Shown here: positions 5,859 to 13,203 of the stretch, in pieces
Numbering within the stretch: position 1 is the stretch's first letter
How the letters are laid out: the number at the start of each line of letters is the position of its first letter
Assembly (NCBI GenBank): GCA_034716535.1
Contig: JAYEJW010000154.1
Span: forward strand, 1 to 14,426
Direction: 5' to 3'
Length of the DNA stretch: 14,426 nucleotides
Origin: JAYEJW01 sp034716535
GTDB lineage: Bacteria; Pseudomonadota; Gammaproteobacteria; Chromatiales; Chromatiaceae
The notes under the pieces: model-generated
Told to the model about the DNA's origin: nothing
What the model saw: the letters and a program-made list of their open reading frames with translations, nothing else
Database searches by the model: none
Made by a program: the position numbers and the translations under genes

Positions 5859-6917
5859 CTACAATCCCATCAACGCACGGATCTTCTCGGTGGTCGGGCC
5901 TTCGACCACCCCACGCTCGGTCACGATGAAGTCCACGAGCTCGGCAGGGGTCACGTCGAACACGGGATTGCGCGCATCGACGCCCTCGGGTCCGAGCCGG
6001 CGACCGCCGCAGGCGAGCACCTCGTCCGCAGCCCTTTCTTCGATCGGGACTTCTGCGCCCGATGCAACCTTGAGATCGATTGTGGACGTGGGCGCGGCGA
6101 CCATGAAACGCACCCCATGGTGGCGGGCCAGCACCGCCAGCCCGTAGGTGCCGATCTTGTTGGCCACATCTCCGTTGGCGGCGATGCGGTCCGAGCCCAC
6201 GATGACCCAGCCGACGCGGCCTTCGGCCATCAGGCTCGCCGCCGCCCCGTCCGCCTGCACGACCACCGGGATGCCCGAGTGCTTGAGCTCCCAGGCCGTG
6301 AGGCGCGAGCCCTGCATCCAGGGCCGCGTCTCGTCTGCATAGACGCGCTTGATGCGCCCCGCGGCATAGGCGCTGCGGATGACGCCGAGTGCGGTGCCGT
6401 AGCCGCCGGTGGCCAGGGCACCCGCGTTGCAGTGGGTGATGACCTCCGTCGGGGCTTCGATCAACCCCGCCCCGAGCTCACCCATCGCGAGATTGGCGGC
6501 CCGGTCCTCGGCGTGGATCGACTGGGCCTCGGCCAACAGGGCCGGAACCGGATCGTCCTCTCCGATCCCGCCGATCCGTCGCCGCATGCGCTCCAGGGCC
6601 CAGAAGAGGTTCACCGCCGTGGGGCGAGAGGCGGCGAGAGCGGCCAGGTCCACGTCCATCGCCGAACGCCAACCACCTCCATGCTTCGCATAGCTGTCGC
6701 GCGCCGCAAGCACCACACCATAGGCGGCGGTGATGCCGATGGCGGGGGCTCCGCGCACGACCATGGCGGCAATGGCCTGCGCGGTGGCGGCCGCGCTTTC
6801 GAGGTGGAGAAATTCAGCTCGATCCGGCAGGTAACGCTGATCGAGCAGGTGCAGCTGGGAATCGTGCCAGACGATGGCATGATCGGGGGTGGCGCTCAAT
6901 GGAGCCTGGGTTTCCAT
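5859..6917 (-). CDS. mtnA: S-methyl-5-thioribose-1-phosphate isomerase
   Basis: Cytosolic isomerase converting 5-methylthioribose-1-phosphate to methylthioribulose-1-phosphate in methionine salvage. The product is 352 residues, normal for the eIF2B-alpha-like MtnA family. Seen: R-G-A-P-A-I-G-I-T-A-A-Y-G at about 55-67, the catalytic cysteine in T-H-C-N-A-G (Cys163) followed by the glycine-rich A-T-G-G-Y-G-T-A-L-G, and the catalytic aspartate in G-S-D-R-I-A-A-N-G-D (Asp243) followed by N-K-I-G-T-Y. TCCTT at 6925-6929 (AAGGA on the coding strand) lies 7 nt before the ATG. It is divergent from mtaD across 72 bp; MtaD would act upstream in the same pathway. The gene ends about 90 bp from the Tn3 relic and appears intact. 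Confidence 0.97.
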   Translation of the reverse strand: METQAPLSATPDHAIVWHDSQLHLLDQRYLPDRAEFLHLESAAATAQAIAAMVVRGAPAIGITAAYGVVLAARDSYAKHGGGWRSAMDVDLAALAASRPTAVNLFWALERMRRRIGGIGEDDPVPALLAEAQSIHAEDRAANLAMGELGAGLIEAPTEVITHCNAGALATGGYGTALGVIRSAYAAGRIKRVYADETRPWMQGSRLTAWELKHSGIPVVVQADGAAASLMAEGRVGWVIVGSDRIAANGDVANKIGTYGLAVLARHHGVRFMVAAPTSTIDLKVASGAEVPIEERAADEVLACGGRRLGPEGVDARNPVFDVTPAELVDFIVTERGVVEGPTTEKIRALMGL

Positions 6918-6946
6918 CGCGGTGTCCTTGTGGCAGATTCGGAGCT

Positions 6947-6974
6947 ATTGTGGCAAAGATGGCCGTCCACTCAA
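6947..6974 (-). promoter_or_regulatory. Possible mtnA promoter
   Basis: On the minus strand, TTGAGT (6974-6969) and CACAAT (6952-6947) are separated by 16 bp, each matching the sigma70 consensus at 4 of 6 positions. They lie in the 72-bp divergent spacer, 30 bp upstream of the mtnA start. The predicted promoter also overlaps the mtaD ribosome site. I found no equally good plus-strand promoter for mtaD here. Confidence 0.3.
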
Positions 6975-6978
6975 GGAG
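6974..6978 (+). promoter_or_regulatory. Ribosome site deciding the mtaD start
   Basis: AGGAG ends 11 nt before ATG 6990 and only 2 nt before TTG 6981, so ATG 6990 is the better start. The open frame continues far upstream to 5844, but that part is the antisense shadow of mtnA. Confidence 0.5.
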
Positions 6979-6989
6979 AATTGTTCGAC

Positions 6990-8309
6990 ATGCACGCCGA
7001 TCTGCTCGTCCACGCCCAGTGGATCCTGCCCGTCGACGCGGAAGAGCGCATCCTCGTGGACCACAGCCTGAGCGCCAGCCAGGGGCGCATCCAGGCGATC
7101 CTCCCCACTACCGAGGCGCGCGCCACCGTGACAGCGGAATGCGAGCTGGACCTGCCGGGCCATGTATTGATCCCGGGGCTCATCAATGCACACACCCACT
7201 CCCCCATGACTCTACTGCGGGGGCTGGCGGACGATCTGCCGCTTGCGGTCTGGCTGAACGAGCACATCTGGCCGGCAGAGTCCCGCTGGGTGGGCGAGGA
7301 GTTCGTGCGCGAGGGCACGCGGCTCGCGCTGCTGGAAATGCTGCATGGCGGAACCACCTGCTTCAACGACATGTACTTCTTTCCGGAGATCACCGCAAAG
7401 ACTGCTGCCGACGCCGGAATGCGGGCCGTGGTGGGGCTGATCATCGTCGACTTCCCCAGCGCCTGGGCGCAGAACGCCGACGACTACATTCACAGGGGAC
7501 TGGAGGTACACGATCAGCTCCGCGGGCACCCTTTGATCCGCACCGCCTTTGCTCCCCATGCGCCCTACTCCGTCTCCGACGGGCCCCTGCAGAGGATGGC
7601 GACCCTGGCAGAAGAGCTCGATCTGCCCATTCACATGCACGTGCACGAGACCAGGGACGAGATCACCCAGAGCCTGCGCGACTACGGACGCCGCCCTCTG
7701 GCGCGTCTCGCGGACCTGGGACTGCTGTCACCACGGCTTGTGGCGGTCCACATGACCCAATTGGAGCAAGATGAGATCCGTGAGCTGGCGACCTGCGGCG
7801 CCCACGTCGTGCACTGTCCCGAATCCAATCTCAAGCTGGCCAGCGGCACCAGCCCGGTGGAGGAGTTTCTGATCCCGGCCGGTGTCAATTGCGCCCTGGG
7901 AACGGACGGCGCCGCCAGCAACAACGACCTCGACATGATCGGCGAGATGCGCAGCGCCGCCCTGCTGGCCAAGGGCGAGACCGCGAACGCCTCCGCCCTG
8001 CCCGCGCACGCGGTGCTGCGCATGGCGACGATCAACGGGGCCCGCGCCTTCGGGTTGGAAGAGGAAACGGGATCGCTGGAACCGGGTAAATCCGCCGATC
8101 TGGTGGCGGTGGACCTCAACCGGCCGCAGACCCAGCCCGTCTACAATCCTGTGTCCCAACTCGTCTATGCGGCGGGACGCGATCAGGTCCGCCACGTCTG
8201 GGTTGCGGGCCGCCAGCTGATACGCGACGGCCAGCCGACCACCCTGGACGCGGAGGCGATCCTGGAAGATGCTCGGGAGTGGGGAGCGCGCATTGCCGCT
8301 GCGAACTGA
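6990..8309 (+). CDS. mtaD: 5-methylthioadenosine/S-adenosylhomocysteine deaminase (TRZ/ATZ amidohydrolase)
   Basis: Cytosolic metal-dependent deaminase of the amidohydrolase superfamily, expected to turn methylthioadenosine into methylthioinosine and possibly S-adenosylhomocysteine into S-inosylhomocysteine. The 439-residue length fits. Seen: P-G-L-I-N-A-H-T-H (metal histidines 68 and 70), H-M-H-V-H-E (215-220, metal His and the catalytic-site Glu), A-V-H-M-T-Q (His254), L-G-T-D-G-A-A-S-N-N (Asp306), and the closing G-S-L-E-P-G-K-S-A-D-L-V of the beta-sandwich. Divergent from mtnA and 73 bp upstream of ubiG. In P. aeruginosa the MtaD homologue feeds a methylthioinosine phosphorylase that produces the MtnA substrate; no such phosphorylase is in this window. 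Guanine or triazine deaminases are related alternatives, but the context favours MtaD. Confidence 0.93.
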   Translation: MHADLLVHAQWILPVDAEERILVDHSLSASQGRIQAILPTTEARATVTAECELDLPGHVLIPGLINAHTHSPMTLLRGLADDLPLAVWLNEHIWPAESRWVGEEFVREGTRLALLEMLHGGTTCFNDMYFFPEITAKTAADAGMRAVVGLIIVDFPSAWAQNADDYIHRGLEVHDQLRGHPLIRTAFAPHAPYSVSDGPLQRMATLAEELDLPIHMHVHETRDEITQSLRDYGRRPLARLADLGLLSPRLVAVHMTQLEQDEIRELATCGAHVVHCPESNLKLASGTSPVEEFLIPAGVNCALGTDGAASNNDLDMIGEMRSAALLAKGETANASALPAHAVLRMATINGARAFGLEEETGSLEPGKSADLVAVDLNRPQTQPVYNPVSQLVYAAGRDQVRHVWVAGRQLIRDGQPTTLDAEAILEDAREWGARIAAAN

Positions 8310-8382
8310 TCGCTGAACATCATTTACAATTCGTCGGATAACGAATCTCCGCAAGACGCAGCCGCGCCCGAGGCATCCCCTT

Positions 8383-9102
8383 ATGTCGGAAACGACCCAT
8401 AACGTCGACCACAACGAGATCAGCAAATTCGAGGAGCTGGCCGCCCGTTGGTGGGATCCCCACAGCGAGTTCAAACCCCTCCACGACATCAATCCCCTGC
8501 GCCTGGACTACATCGACCGGGCGGCCCACCTCAACGGCAAGGAGGTCCTGGACGTGGGTTGCGGCGGCGGCATTCTGGCCGAGAGTATGGTCGAGCGCGG
8601 CGCGCGGGTCACCGGTATCGACATGGGGGAGATGCCCCTGCGCGTGGCCGAGCTGCACACCCTGGAGTCCGGGGTCGAGGTCGCCTATCGCCGCGTACCC
8701 GTAGAGACCCTGGCTCAGGAGCGGCCGGCGAGCTTCGATGTGATCACCTGCATGGAGATGCTGGAGCACGTGCCGGACCCTTCGTCCGTCGTTAGGGCCT
8801 GCTCACGGCTTGTGAGACCCGGCGGCCATGTCTTCTTCTCGACCCTTAACCGCAACCTCAAGTCCTATCTCCTCGCGGTCATCGGCGCCGAGTATATACT
8901 GCGCATGCTGCCCCGGGGGACCCACGACTACGCCCGCTTCATCCGCCCCTCCGAGCTGGACGGTTGGGCACGGGGCGCCAGGCTGCGCACCATCGACATC
9001 ACCGGGATGACCTACAACCCGCTCACAGCCAGCTACCGGCTCACCAAGGACGATGTAGACGTCAACTATATGGTGACCTGCCGCCCGGAAGGCGATGCCT
9101 GA
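8383..9102 (+). CDS. ubiG: Ubiquinone biosynthesis O-methyltransferase
   Basis: Class I SAM-dependent methyltransferase that carries out both O-methylations of the ubiquinone head group at the inner membrane surface. The product is 239 residues. Diagnostic features: the UbiG N-terminal block A-R-W-W-D-P-H-S-E-F-K-P-L-H-D-I-N-P-L-R (21-40), the SAM-binding motif V-L-D-V-G-C-G-G-G (55-63), G-I-D-M at 78-81, C-M-E-M-L-E-H-V-P-D, and R-P-G-G-H-V-F-F-S-T-L-N-R-N. GAGG about 10 nt before the ATG is a modest ribosome site, and a lone TACAAT at 8325-8330 could be a -10 without a good -35. Its by-product S-adenosylhomocysteine is a possible substrate of the MtaD encoded just upstream. The 3' end overlaps the next gene by 8 bp. 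Confidence 0.97.
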   Translation: MSETTHNVDHNEISKFEELAARWWDPHSEFKPLHDINPLRLDYIDRAAHLNGKEVLDVGCGGGILAESMVERGARVTGIDMGEMPLRVAELHTLESGVEVAYRRVPVETLAQERPASFDVITCMEMLEHVPDPSSVVRACSRLVRPGGHVFFSTLNRNLKSYLLAVIGAEYILRMLPRGTHDYARFIRPSELDGWARGARLRTIDITGMTYNPLTASYRLTKDDVDVNYMVTCRPEGDA

Positions 9103-9925
9103 GCGGCTGATGCGCAACGAGTGGGCCTTCCCGAACCGCGCCACCCCACTCGGCTCCTCCGCCTACTACAGCATTCGCTTCTCGCCGGCCCGCCTGCGCG
9201 ACGATCTGGCCGCGTTACTCGCATGGCGGCATGAGGTACGTGCAATCCTCGACCGGGTCTCAGACCCCGGTGTGGCCAGGCTCAAGCTTCAATGGTGGCG
9301 GGAGGAGCTGGAGCGCTCTTACGGCGGCGAGCCCCGTCACCCCCTGAGCAAGGTCCTGCAACCGGTGCTGAAGCGCCACGGCCTCCCGGCAGCAGGCTTC
9401 GAGCGGATGAGCGATGAGGTGGAGAGGGAGATCCTGCACCGCCAGCCGACCGATGAAGCGGCCCTGGATGCGGCCTGCAAGCGCGATCAGGGCGCTCTCT
9501 TCGAGCTTCTTGCACGCTGTCACGGTCTGACGGACGCAGACAGCCTGGACGCCGCGCGGAGACTCGGAGGATTCTGCGCGAGGGTCTACCTGATCCGCGA
9601 CAGCGGGGCACTGCTGCGGCGAGGCCGGTCCTTTCTTCCGGGGGACCTGCTGCAGGCGCAGGGCGTATCGGCGGAGAGCCTGGCCCGAGCGGAGCACCGT
9701 GACGGGTTGCCGCGTCTGCTCGCCCGCGCCGCCGAGCAGGGCCGCGCCGCGCTGGCCGAGATCGATATCTCACCAGGGCTACCCATCTGTACGCGGGTGC
9801 GCGGCGTGATTCTGAAGGCCCTGCTGGAGGAGCTCGAGCGCGCGGGATACGAGCTGGCGGATCAGCGTATCGGTCTCACGCCCCTGCGCAAACTGTGGCT
9901 TGCGTGGCGCGAGAGTCGGCGCTGA
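9095..9925 (+). CDS. Squalene/phytoene synthase-fold protein with degenerate Asp motifs
   Basis: A 276-residue protein of the squalene/phytoene synthase superfamily. Seen: S-S-A-Y-Y-S-I-R-F (21-29), the helix holding L-Q-W-W-R-E-E-L (65-72), and the second-motif region Y-L-I-R-D...R-R-G-R-S-F-L-P-G-D-L-L (165-186). Active synthases have D-x-x-x-D near the first helix and R-D-x-x-x-D in the second. Here the first region reads R-H-E-V-R-A-I-L-D (45-53), and the second keeps only one Asp (D169), the partner being replaced in S-G-A-L-L-R. This resembles the NDUFAF6-like branch, whose mitochondrial member is a complex I assembly factor rather than a proven prenyl synthase. The start overlaps ubiG, implying co-translation. 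M6 at 9110 is an alternative start. Substrate unknown. Confidence 0.85.
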   Translation: MPERLMRNEWAFPNRATPLGSSAYYSIRFSPARLRDDLAALLAWRHEVRAILDRVSDPGVARLKLQWWREELERSYGGEPRHPLSKVLQPVLKRHGLPAAGFERMSDEVEREILHRQPTDEAALDAACKRDQGALFELLARCHGLTDADSLDAARRLGGFCARVYLIRDSGALLRRGRSFLPGDLLQAQGVSAESLARAEHRDGLPRLLARAAEQGRAALAEIDISPGLPICTRVRGVILKALLEELERAGYELADQRIGLTPLRKLWLAWRESRR

Positions 9926-10049
9926 CAAAGGAAACGAATCAATACCAACAGTGCAGTAACTCGTTGAAATACCGAGTCCCGGGGTCAAACCCTTTTCATC
10001 CCTCCACCGAGGCTTACCCGAGGAAGGGGCAGCGGAGATCACCTGCATC

Positions 10050-10799
10050 ATGGAACACTACGAACCCAGACCGAATCTCCTCACCAACCGCGTCATCCTG
10101 GTAACCGGCGCCGCGGACAGCATCGGGTACGCCGTCGCCGCGGATTGCGCGCGGCATGGTGCAACGGTGATTCTGTCCGACAAGGAACAGCAGGATCTGG
10201 AGCCACTCTATGATCGCATCGACGGCGCCGGAGGCCCCGAGCCCGCGATCCTGGCCCTGGACCTGGAGCCGGCGGACGAGCAGGCATTTCTCGGCGCGGC
10301 GGATATTGTCGGTCGGGAATTCGGCCGCCTGGACGGGCTGGTGCACTGCGCGGCCTTCGCGCCCTTCCTGAGCCGCATCGACGACTACGACGTCGCGGAA
10401 TGGAGGCGGGTCTTGCGCGTCAACCTCACGGCGCCTTTTCTGCTCACCCAGGTGTGCCTGCCGCTGCTGCGGGCCGCGCCGGATGCCTCGGTGGTCTTCA
10501 CCTCCGACCGAGTGGGTCGAAAGGGCATGGCATACTGGGGGGCCTTCGGCGCCGCCAAGTTCGGGATCGAGGGCCTGATGCAGACCCTCGCCGACGAGAC
10601 ACGGGGGAGCAGCGCAATCCGGGTCAACAGCATCGACCCGGGAATCGTGCGAACGGGGCTGCGCACCCGCTTGTACCCGGGAGAAGACCCGAGCGGCCTC
10701 CCGCCGGCGGAGACGGTGACACCGTTATATCTATACCTGTTGGGCCCCGACAGCCGCGGGATCACGGGGGAGGCGTTCTCTGCCGGCGGCTCTCGGTAG
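10050..10799 (+). CDS. YciK-like short-chain dehydrogenase with altered catalytic residues
   Basis: A 249-residue Rossmann-fold SDR closest to the YciK group: it begins M-E-H-Y-E-P-R-P-N-L-L-T-N-R-V-I-L-V-T-G, and later shows F-T-S-D-R-V-G-R-K-G, A-K-F-G-I-E-G-L-M-Q-T-L-A-D-E and P-L-Y-L-Y-L-L-G-P-D-S-R, all YciK landmarks. Several active-site positions differ. The cofactor motif T-G-x-x-x-G-I-G reads T-G-A-A-D-S-I-G; the N-A-G-like turn is H-C-A-A; the catalytic Ser (13 residues before the Tyr) is Asp153; and the catalytic Tyr is Phe166. Lys170 and Asn125 remain. It lies 124 bp behind the synthase-like gene in the ubiG direction, with a weak GGAG upstream. Probably a pseudoenzyme or altered enzyme; its 3' end overlaps the convergent glycosylase gene. 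Confidence 0.9.
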   Translation: MEHYEPRPNLLTNRVILVTGAADSIGYAVAADCARHGATVILSDKEQQDLEPLYDRIDGAGGPEPAILALDLEPADEQAFLGAADIVGREFGRLDGLVHCAAFAPFLSRIDDYDVAEWRRVLRVNLTAPFLLTQVCLPLLRAAPDASVVFTSDRVGRKGMAYWGAFGAAKFGIEGLMQTLADETRGSSAIRVNSIDPGIVRTGLRTRLYPGEDPSGLPPAETVTPLYLYLLGPDSRGITGEAFSAGGSR

Positions 10800-11508
10800 G
10801 GACGGCACTTGGGGGGAACGGGCATACGCCTGTCAGACAGCAACCATCACAAAGCGGCCGCCCGCGGCAGGTCTGCTTTCCGTGGCGCACGATCAGCGCA
10901 TGGTACTCATTGAAGAGCCCCGTATCGGGCCCCAGCGAAGCCTCCAGACGATGGCGGATGGCCTCGTAACCCTCCCCTCCCTCGAGCAACCCCAGGCGCG
11001 TGAAGACCCGCCGCGTATAGGCGTCCACAACGAACACCGGCCGCTCGAAGGCATAGAGCAGGATATCGTCCGCCGTCTCGGGGCCGACGCCGTGGATGGC
11101 GAGCAGCCACCGCCTCAATTCCGGGGTCTGCAGCCTGCTCAGGCGCTCGAATCCCCCCGATTCCAAATAGCCTCGGCAGAAGGCCTGCAGCCGCTGCGCC
11201 TTGACGTTGAAGTAACCCGCCGGACGAATGCCCTTGGCCAACTCCTCGGTGGGCAGGGAAAGGATCGCCCGGGCGTCGAGAGAGATGCGGTCGCGCAGTC
11301 CGGCAAGGGCCCTTGTTACGTTGGTCCAGGAGGTGTTCTGGGTGAGGATGGCGCCGACCATGACCTCGAAGGGGCTATCGGCGGGCCACCAGTGCTGGGG
11401 GCCGTGGGCCGCCAGCAGGGCGCGGAAGACGGCGTGCAGCCTGACGAAATCCGTTTCGGCGTCGCGTTCTGGTGCAGCAGCGTGCCACCCTGCACCAGGA
11501 TCGATCAC
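10762..11508 (-). CDS. Endonuclease III-like HhH-GPD DNA glycosylase (COG2231 type)
   Basis: Base-excision repair glycosylase with an iron-sulfur cluster. The chosen GTG start (11508) lies 5 nt past the gpmI stop. An open frame continues upstream, but it is gpmI shadow. Family blocks: H-G-P-Q-H-W-W-P-A-D-S-P-F-E-V-M-V-G-A-I-L-T-Q-N-T (two contiguous pieces, about 35-59), hairpin-helix-hairpin I-H-G-V-G-P-E-T-A-D-D-I-L (138-150), catalytic Asp in V-V-D-A-Y-T-R-R (Asp162), and cluster cysteines 214, 220, 223 and 229. Endonuclease III has a catalytic Lys in the helix where this has Glu145, so a glycosylase without lyase activity is expected, as in MagIII-like members. About 248 residues, slightly long at both ends. 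No clear ribosome site; probably translated as the last gene after gpmI. Confidence 0.9.
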   Translation of the reverse strand: MIDPGAGWHAAAPERDAETDFVRLHAVFRALLAAHGPQHWWPADSPFEVMVGAILTQNTSWTNVTRALAGLRDRISLDARAILSLPTEELAKGIRPAGYFNVKAQRLQAFCRGYLESGGFERLSRLQTPELRRWLLAIHGVGPETADDILLYAFERPVFVVDAYTRRVFTRLGLLEGGEGYEAIRHRLEASLGPDTGLFNEYHALIVRHGKQTCRGRPLCDGCCLTGVCPFPPSAVPTESRRQRTPPP

Positions 11509-11513
11509 CGATG

Positions 11514-13091
11514 TCAGGCCGCGTTGAGCCGCTCCAGGGCCGGAACGGGCTTCGACGGCAGAGGCTTGACCAGAACGGAGCGCCCGGACATGGCCTGCGG
11601 CGGCTCCATCCCCATGAGCTGCAGCACCGTGGGTGCTACGTCCGCCAGGCCACCCGCGGCGAGCACCCAACGCGTCTCGTCCACCACCAAAAGCGGTACC
11701 GGATTGGTAGTGTGCTGGGTGTGAGGCTCGTCGGTCTCCGGGTCTACCATCAGATCGCAATTGCCGTGATCTGCAGTGAGCAACACCGAATAACCAGCGC
11801 CCACCGCGACATCGAGCACGCGACCAACCTCGCGGTCGAGGGCCTCGACGGCCTGAACGGCGGCCCGCATGTCGCCGGTGTGGCCCACCATGTCACCGTT
11901 CGCGAAATTAACCACGATGAAGCCGAAGCGGCCTTCGCCGACGGCCTTGACCACCTCGTCTGCCACTGCAGGCGCGCTCATCGCCGGCGCAAGGTCATAG
12001 GTGGCAACCTGAGGCGACGGGATCAGCCGGTGCTCCTCGCCCGCCAATAACTCTTGTCTGCCGCCGTTGAAGAAGTAGGTGACGTGGGCATACTTCTCCG
12101 TCTCGGCGCAGTGGAGCTGCCCGATACCCTGCGTGCTGAGAATGCTGTTGAGGGTGACGCTCGGCGCTTCGGGGGAAAAGGCGAATGGAAGGCCGAGACG
12201 GCGCTCGTATTCCATCATGCAGCTCACATCCGCCAGCCGAGGTTCTCCGCGGTCGAAACCGTCGAACTCGGGGTCCCCCACGGCGGCAACGATCTGCCGC
12301 GGCCTGTCTTTTCGGAAATTGAAGGAGATGAGCACATCATCCGCCCCCAGCCCCTGGTATCCACCGATGACCGTAGGATTGATGAATTCGTCGCCCTTCC
12401 CCGTGGCATAGGCGGTCTGGATGGCCGCTCCGGCGTTCGCCGCGTTACGTCCTCTACCCAGGACGATGGCTCGCCAGGCGCGCTCCGTGCGATCCCACCG
12501 CCGATCCCTGTCCATGGCGTAGTAGCGACCCGACAAGGTCGCAATCTCCCCGCCGGCGGCAGCCAGGTTCTCCTTGAGCTCCTCCAGGCCGTGGAGGGCC
12601 GACCTGGGAGGCGTGTCGCGGCCGTCCGTGATCATGTGCACGAGGGGGCGAGCGCCCCTTTGCACGCACAGCTCGAGAAGGGCGAACAGGTGAGAAACGT
12701 GGCTGTGCACGCCGCCGTCTGAAACCAGACCCAACAGGTGGACCGGCCGCCCCCTCGCCACCGCGCTGTCGATCGCCTCGCTCAGCACCCGGTTACGGAA
12801 GAAGCTGCCGTCGGCGATGGCGTCACCGATCAGCACCAGGTCCTGACGCACGGTGCTGCCGCTGCCGAGCGTGATGTGACCCACCTCGGAGTTGCCCATC
12901 TGTCCTTCGGGCAAGCCGACGCCTGGTCCCGAGGCACTGAGCATGGTGAAGGGGTAGCGGAAGAAATACTCGTCGAGCCGCGGCGTACGCGCCTCGGCGA
13001 TCGCGTTGTTGATCTTGCTCGGATTGATCCCGAAGCCGTCCAGGATTACCAGAACGACGGGGCGTCTGGAAACGCCAACTTGGTCAGTCAT
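11514..13091 (-). CDS. gpmI: 2,3-bisphosphoglycerate-independent phosphoglycerate mutase
   Basis: Cytosolic glycolytic enzyme interconverting 3- and 2-phosphoglycerate with two Mn ions and a phosphoserine intermediate. The ATG at 13091 gives 525 residues, near the usual 510-515. The in-frame GTG at 13133 would add 14 unusual residues and is less likely. Seen: P-V-V-L-V-I-L-D-G-F-G (11-21, metal Asp18), the catalytic serine in M-G-N-S-E-V-G-H (Ser68), I-T-D-G-R-D-T-P-P, R-Y-Y-A-M-D-R-D-R-R-W-D-R, F-N-F-R-K-D-R, V-N-F-A-N-G-D-M-V-G-H-T-G-D, and T-A-D-H-G-N-C-D near the C-terminus. All metal and substrate motifs appear intact. It lies 112 bp after pdxJ on the same strand. Confidence 0.97.
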   Translation of the reverse strand: MTDQVGVSRRPVVLVILDGFGINPSKINNAIAEARTPRLDEYFFRYPFTMLSASGPGVGLPEGQMGNSEVGHITLGSGSTVRQDLVLIGDAIADGSFFRNRVLSEAIDSAVARGRPVHLLGLVSDGGVHSHVSHLFALLELCVQRGARPLVHMITDGRDTPPRSALHGLEELKENLAAAGGEIATLSGRYYAMDRDRRWDRTERAWRAIVLGRGRNAANAGAAIQTAYATGKGDEFINPTVIGGYQGLGADDVLISFNFRKDRPRQIVAAVGDPEFDGFDRGEPRLADVSCMMEYERRLGLPFAFSPEAPSVTLNSILSTQGIGQLHCAETEKYAHVTYFFNGGRQELLAGEEHRLIPSPQVATYDLAPAMSAPAVADEVVKAVGEGRFGFIVVNFANGDMVGHTGDMRAAVQAVEALDREVGRVLDVAVGAGYSVLLTADHGNCDLMVDPETDEPHTQHTTNPVPLLVVDETRWVLAAGGLADVAPTVLQLMGMEPPQAMSGRSVLVKPLPSKPVPALERLNAA

Positions 13092-13203
13092 GATCTGATC
13101 CGCTACCGTGTATCCGGGTAACTTCGCCGCCACCGCTCCGCAGTGTCCGGCAACCGAATACGATTAACACCGATTTTTGTTTCCGTTCTTCGTCGCATTT
13201 ACT

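Noticed and set aside
5844..6989. Long N-terminal extension of the mtaD open frame (821 codons in total)
   Set aside because: It runs antisense through mtnA and has no domain. The MtaD family starts at the M-H-A-D-L-L-V region, with a ribosome site before 6990.
9981..9996. GGGT-CAA-ACCC followed by TTTT as a terminator, or a REP-like element
   Set aside because: A 4-bp stem is too weak, and no second copy was seen in the window.
12054..12722. 222-codon plus-strand open frame
   Set aside because: Antisense shadow of gpmI.
13092..13133. GTG start 14 codons upstream for gpmI
   Set aside because: It adds residues not typical of the family, and the GGAG before it is too close.
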